The notes under the pieces are model-generated. The model was not told the origin of the DNA, ran no database searches, and saw only the letters and a list, made by a program, of their open reading frames with translations. A stretch of DNA of 64,000 nucleotides from Amoebidium appalachense. Its lineage: Eukaryota > Ichthyosporea. The position numbers were made by a program, and so were the translations under genes. Each line of letters opens with the position of its first letter. Position 1 is the stretch's first letter. Of this stretch, positions 59,818 to 64,000 are shown in pieces. The stretch is taken from the NCBI GenBank assembly GCA_963693365.1, contig CAVNZM010000001.1:6014001-6078000 (forward strand). Direction: 5' to 3'.

Positions 59818-61550
59818 ACACACACAGACAAAGAAGAAGTTAGAAGAAAACGAATCCATTCACATTAACCCTAACAGACACTGTACGGTATGTGACCGAA
59901 TCCGCCTAAACCACCTGACGCATCTGACCATTACAGCACTCACACCGACGCCCACACGTGTACACTGAAAACCAGGGTGTGTATACACTAATACTATGCC
60001 CTAGTTAACATATGCAGGCTAGGAGAAGCACGTAAGTATAGAGACAAGAAAGCGGGTGCTACAGCTAGTCTGACACCGCACGACTAGTGTAACGTTTACT
60101 CGGACACACAGCCCCGCCCAAGTGACCCAAGTCTGGAATGTACCAGCCTTTTATAGTCCCTTGGTTTCCGTCGGTTCGGAGAGCACTGCTCGTATACTTT
60201 TGTAAGGCGACAGCCAATAGGCATGTGGCCCTACTTATACTAAAGTACATGACATATACATGAGTACATGAGCTTCTCCTGGGTGATCATAATCTAGCTT
60301 CACGTTATACTACAGTGCTACATGTGTGTGTCTAGTGCCCAATAAAATGTCTACGGCACACAGAGTGTGCCGTGCACCTAAGATACATGCTGGCAAAGTG
60401 TTCACGTTCTTTGCATCGCTCCTAACTGCATACTTAAGGTGCAGAGCAACTGCCCTAATAAGGAATACAGCTAAAATTGATGCAGCCGATTGGTAGCTGC
60501 TTCCGAGGCTCTATTCCAGCCTCTGCCGAGAAGACACAAAAAAAGCACGTAGACTGGCTGTGGGGGAACAGCACGGTGTGGACGTGAATGTACGGCAACC
60601 ATGTCTACAACACCCAAGAAGTAGCCGGATTTCTGCAATCATCATCATTGAAATCATATACAACTTGCACTGCATGCATTTTGTTTCAAAAGAGGGTTGC
60701 TGTAAACAGGCACTGTAAACATCTGTCCACTCCCAGGTGATCCGTTGGCAAAGAACCCAGCGTTCGACACTAATCAACTCGCAGTTATATGGGTTATCAC
60801 CAGCTAGTATATCTAAATGGTTTGGCACCCTCCCAGCCTGGGTCCTGGAAGGAGTACCTAAAAACAGCAACTGTAATGCTATCTGACGTATTTGCATTGA
60901 TATTAGTTATTATACCACACATGTACACACCCAGAAAGTAAAATGACCCACAAATTTATATTTAGTTGAAAGCAACATTTAATTGTGTGGAGATAAATCG
61001 TGAAGAATGAGGTCATGCATTTATTCGATTTGCAGGTGAGTGGAGCTTTCTTGGAGCCGCACCAAATGGTGGTTAGGGGGCGTGTGCTGGTTGGTTGTGC
61101 CGGGTGGGTGGGTGGGCTGGTGGGGATTGTACACAGTCTGCATGTAGGTTTACTCGCGGATGCATACTATCAATAAGTGCCAGTAGCCTGCTAGATAACA
61201 TCGTAGAACCGGAGGTTATGGGCGGCTTCATTCTCTTTTCTGCCTCTCTTCCTCAGTATATCCGTTTAAAAAGGACCGTCCTAGATCACCTCATTAGTGC
61301 TGCACAGTATGTTATTGTGGGCGGTGTCTTGCCTTTCTCTCAGAGCTACCAATGCTAGCCTCTGCGTATCTTTAATCTATACTAGGGTTGTAATATTGCG
61401 TACCGTGTACATATGTCAGTAGCTGTATTTGATTGGCTGCGCTGGAAAACGCAGGAAGCCGTCAAGTGAGGCTGGGCCCCAGAAGATGTCCGGATCGTCA
61501 GCAATGAATTGTGCGTAAACCCCAGGTACCGTCCACGAGAGAAAATACTG

Positions 61551-61652
61551 TGATAATTCGAAAATACAGTGATAGTTCGAATATACCGTGATAATTGGAA
61601 AATACAATGATAGTTCGAAAATAATGTGACTCGAAAATACCGTGATAGTTCG
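61551..61652. repeat. Degenerate tandem repeat of about 18 bp
   Basis: Imperfect units of the form GTGATAGTTCGAAAATAC, about five to six copies with small indels. Confidence 0.75.
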
Positions 61653-62149
61653 AGACTCTTGGCAATGATTGAAAGCGAATACATACTGGAATGATACCGG
61701 TGCCGTGACCTGTATGATACGTACACGGCAAATACTGTTGTTATTAACAAAACTATATCTCCGTGACCTCCCTGACAGTGAAAGTTTTCTGCTATTAGTG
61801 CACGGTGTACATGTGGAGTCCTGCTGGAAAGTTTATCGAGGACGGACGGGATATGAGAGGGCAGCCCCCAGGCCGGGGAGCGAGGAGGAGGAGGAGGGGG
61901 GGGGGGGGGGGGGGGGGGGGGGATTTAATATTATCACGGCAATTTTTTTTTTTTATTTTTTTTTTTGGGGGGGGGGGGGGTGGGGAGGGGGAGGGTGTGG
62001 GGGGGGGGGGGGGGGGGGGTCATACTACTTATGTATTATATCACCAATCAAATATTACATGTAATACAATGTATATGCAATTCGAATTCAATTTCATGGT
62101 GGTCCCGTTCATTTACCCTCTCTCTTTCCATCCATGACCGTCTCCCCAC

Positions 62150-62185
<36 letters not shown>

Positions 62186-62987
62186 AAAACCCACCACCAC
62201 CATCACGTACCCACCCACCCTCCTTCTCTCCGGGTTCCTCCCGGCCTCTTAAGCTTTTGACCGAATCCCGAACATGTGGTGCTGGGCCATGGTGGGGTGT
62301 GTGCACATGCATGCATCTGTGTGTGGAAGGAGAAATGTTAATTGTGATCATGAGTGTGTGCACGTGTGTGAGAGCTGTGCATGGTATGTGACGCTGCGTG
62401 TGTGTGTATACGTGTGTATACGTGTGTGTGTGTGTGCGTGTGTGTGTACACGTGTATTGTGTATCACACCGGTGTGGTGTGTGTGTAATATGCCATATGC
62501 TGTACATGTTGGTATCAGAGGGCAGGTGGGGCCGGGGTCACCGTGGGGGAATGGGGGGAGTCAGGGAGGGTGGGGAGGGGGGGGGGGGGAGGTGGGGGGA
62601 GGTGGGACGGGGGGACATGTGGACAAGTCGGACATAATTGCACAGATTCTCCCACATACTGGATTACAGAAGAAAACCCGAATCGGAGCATGTGTACATT
62701 TATCAAATCCATAATATCTTTTATTACGAGTGTGCTTTAATGAGTGGTATGAGATACCAAAAACATGGCTTCAGAATCCGAGTTACACATCATGATCACT
62801 TTACCCCCTTTCAAGCGTTTCACACAATATACGCTTAATCCCATTGTTCACGCACATGGTCTATACGAACAACAAATCCGTCCAGTCTACTGGTTGATTG
62901 CAAGGAGAAACTGGGTGCATGAATATCTGGCACCTTTTGCAGACACCAAAAATATTCTGTGTTGTATGTGTTTTTAATGCGTGTGTG

Positions 62988-63076
<89 letters not shown>
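62988..63076. repeat. (GT)n microsatellite
   Basis: About 43 GT units near the right end of the window, in DNA without a gene call. Confidence 0.9.
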
Positions 63077-63077
<1 letters not shown>

Positions 63078-63431
63078 CTGTGTGTGCGGCTGTGTGTGTG
63101 TCCATGCGTGCATACATTCGTTCTTGCATATACCTGCATGCACATCTTCCTACAAAATGTTTCTAACAGATTCTACAAAAAAAACGCCTTAGGATACATA
63201 CCATACGTATACAAACATCGATTTGTCATCCATTGTCGCCTCTAACCCAGCCACCTAAACCTGAGATCAACCCCTCCCCTCCAACCACCACCACCGTCGC
63301 TCCCGGGACAAGAAAAAAAAAAAAAAAAAAAAAAAAAAAGGACGAAGAACAGATAAGCAAATCAACAAAATGGAGATTAAAGAGCCCCCCCCCCCCCCCC
63401 CCCCCCCCCCCCCCTTCCTGCCCTTACATAC

Positions 63432-64000
63432 CCCCCCTGTCCCCCTCATCCCTTCTCTCAATCTGCACCGACACCAGGGTTGAGCTTCTCCTCTGCCCTG
63501 GTCTGTGCTGTCTGCCTGCCTGTGTGTTGACCCACGATGTCTGCTGCGCCTGCCCGTCCCCATACGTCCCCCACGTCCCCCCCTGGTTGCTCTCCCCCCA
63601 ACCCGCTGCCCCTCCCTGCGTCCAACCTACCTGCCCACCTACCCCAGCCCAACCATTGCCATATCTAGGCATGGGGGGCACACTGGCACCTTGCATCCAC
63701 CCCCCCATGTACATGTCTGCACCCATAACTACACCTGGTGGTTGGGTGGGAGGGGCCACAGGTGCAACCGACACATTTGATTGGTTGCTTGAATGCGTCC
63801 GTTGCCGTTTTTTCCTTTTATGGTCATGCTCACGTGCCCTCTTCCCCCCTGCAACACCCCCCTTTTCCTCCTCGTTCGCTTCCAGTGGCGTATTCACTCG
63901 CGATTTCACGATGTGCGCAAATTGGGAAATTTCGCCCGGACCCACCACGAATGCAACCTGCACACCGGCCTCGACCAATAGGAGGGCCTGCATGTACAGC
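63432..64000 (-). CDS. Partial gene: basic, Gly/Trp-rich nuclear-type protein of unknown function
   Basis: An open frame of 189 codons enters from the right edge (codons CTG TAC ATG at 63999-63991) and runs to a strong donor GTATGTAAG at 63431-63423. The exon would end at 63432 in phase 1. It begins YMQALLLVEAGVQVAFVVGP and continues with a basic stretch KRAREHDHKRKKRQR that looks like a nuclear localisation signal. A low-complexity Gly/Trp/Gln/Met segment (GGWMQGASVPPMPRYGNGW) follows. Such composition is common in RNA-binding or spliceosome-associated proteins, but no domain is identified. The gene continues on both sides of this exon. Confidence 0.5.

Larger units (their letters stand above)
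58686..63431. other. Region without a supported gene
   Basis: Holds CA/CG-rich microsatellites (about 59400-59825), a tandem array at 61551-61652, poly-G and T(n)G(n) blocks at 61897-62020, poly-C at 62150-62183, and a GT run at 62990-63076. ORFs at 60511-60897 (-) and 62765-62977 (+) have no domain or splice support. Confidence 0.55.

Noticed and set aside
60511-60897. Minus-strand ORF of 128 codons
   Set aside because: Cys-rich, unordered composition with no family resemblance; flanks show no gene structure.
62765-62977. ORF MASESELHIMITLPPF of 70 codons
   Set aside because: Begins with a usable ATG but has no domain, no TATA box and no splice partners.

Overview
This is a nuclear contig from an intron-rich eukaryote. 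It carries spliceosomal introns with GT/GC donors and AG acceptors, a eukaryotic tRNA-Lys with internal A and B boxes, TATA boxes, and very large amounts of microsatellite DNA: (GT)n, (CA)n, (CT)n, (GGT)n, poly-G, poly-C and T(n)G(n)/C(n)A(n) junctions. The gene content is a class C seven-transmembrane receptor, a PHRF1-type RING+PHD protein, a ZCCHC8/PSP-type RNA-surveillance protein and a DUF6729 + WRN-exonuclease gene of a transposon-like family. This would fit a unicellular relative of animals or fungi with a repeat-inflated genome, such as an ichthyosporean-like holozoan. That assignment is inference only.

Layout. 1-1746: microsatellites and the last coding exon of an unknown gene. 1747-5987: intergenic DNA with a 277-bp foldback (MITE-like) element and E2F-like sites. 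5988-16240 (+): a ten-exon gene whose exons join in phase to a 989-residue secreted/membrane protein, an ABC-sugar-type solute-binding protein fused to a class C 7TM domain and a C-terminal coiled coil. 17397-17468 (-): tRNA-Lys(CUU). 18070-32492 (+): a roughly sixteen-exon ZCCHC8-like gene with a PSP domain and one 3.5-kb low-complexity exon. 34866-44814 (+): a PHRF1-like gene lacking its first exon(s). It contains an 869-nt internal exon with no ATG, easily missed, and an apparent one-base frameshift after the PHD finger. 48729-56605 (-): a six-exon gene of 1538 codons with DUF6729-like and DEDDy exonuclease domains. 58191-58685 (+): a small intronless ORF with a TATA box. 63432-64000 (-): part of an unknown Gly/Trp-rich gene running off the window.

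The exon models were built by hand: I translated candidate exons, required GT/GC-AG borders, and required intron phases to match across every junction. For the receptor and the exonuclease gene every junction is phase-consistent. The main point of interest is the receptor, a bacterial-type sugar-binding-protein fold placed on a GABA-B-like 7TM signalling module. Secondary points are complementary repeat tracts directly abutting both splice sites of several introns, a dispersed repeat that ends in poly-C and sits just upstream of splice acceptors, and an inverted repeat that covers a 5' splice site.

The genes show no operon-like relation. They are separate eukaryotic transcription units whose introns are mostly simple-sequence DNA.
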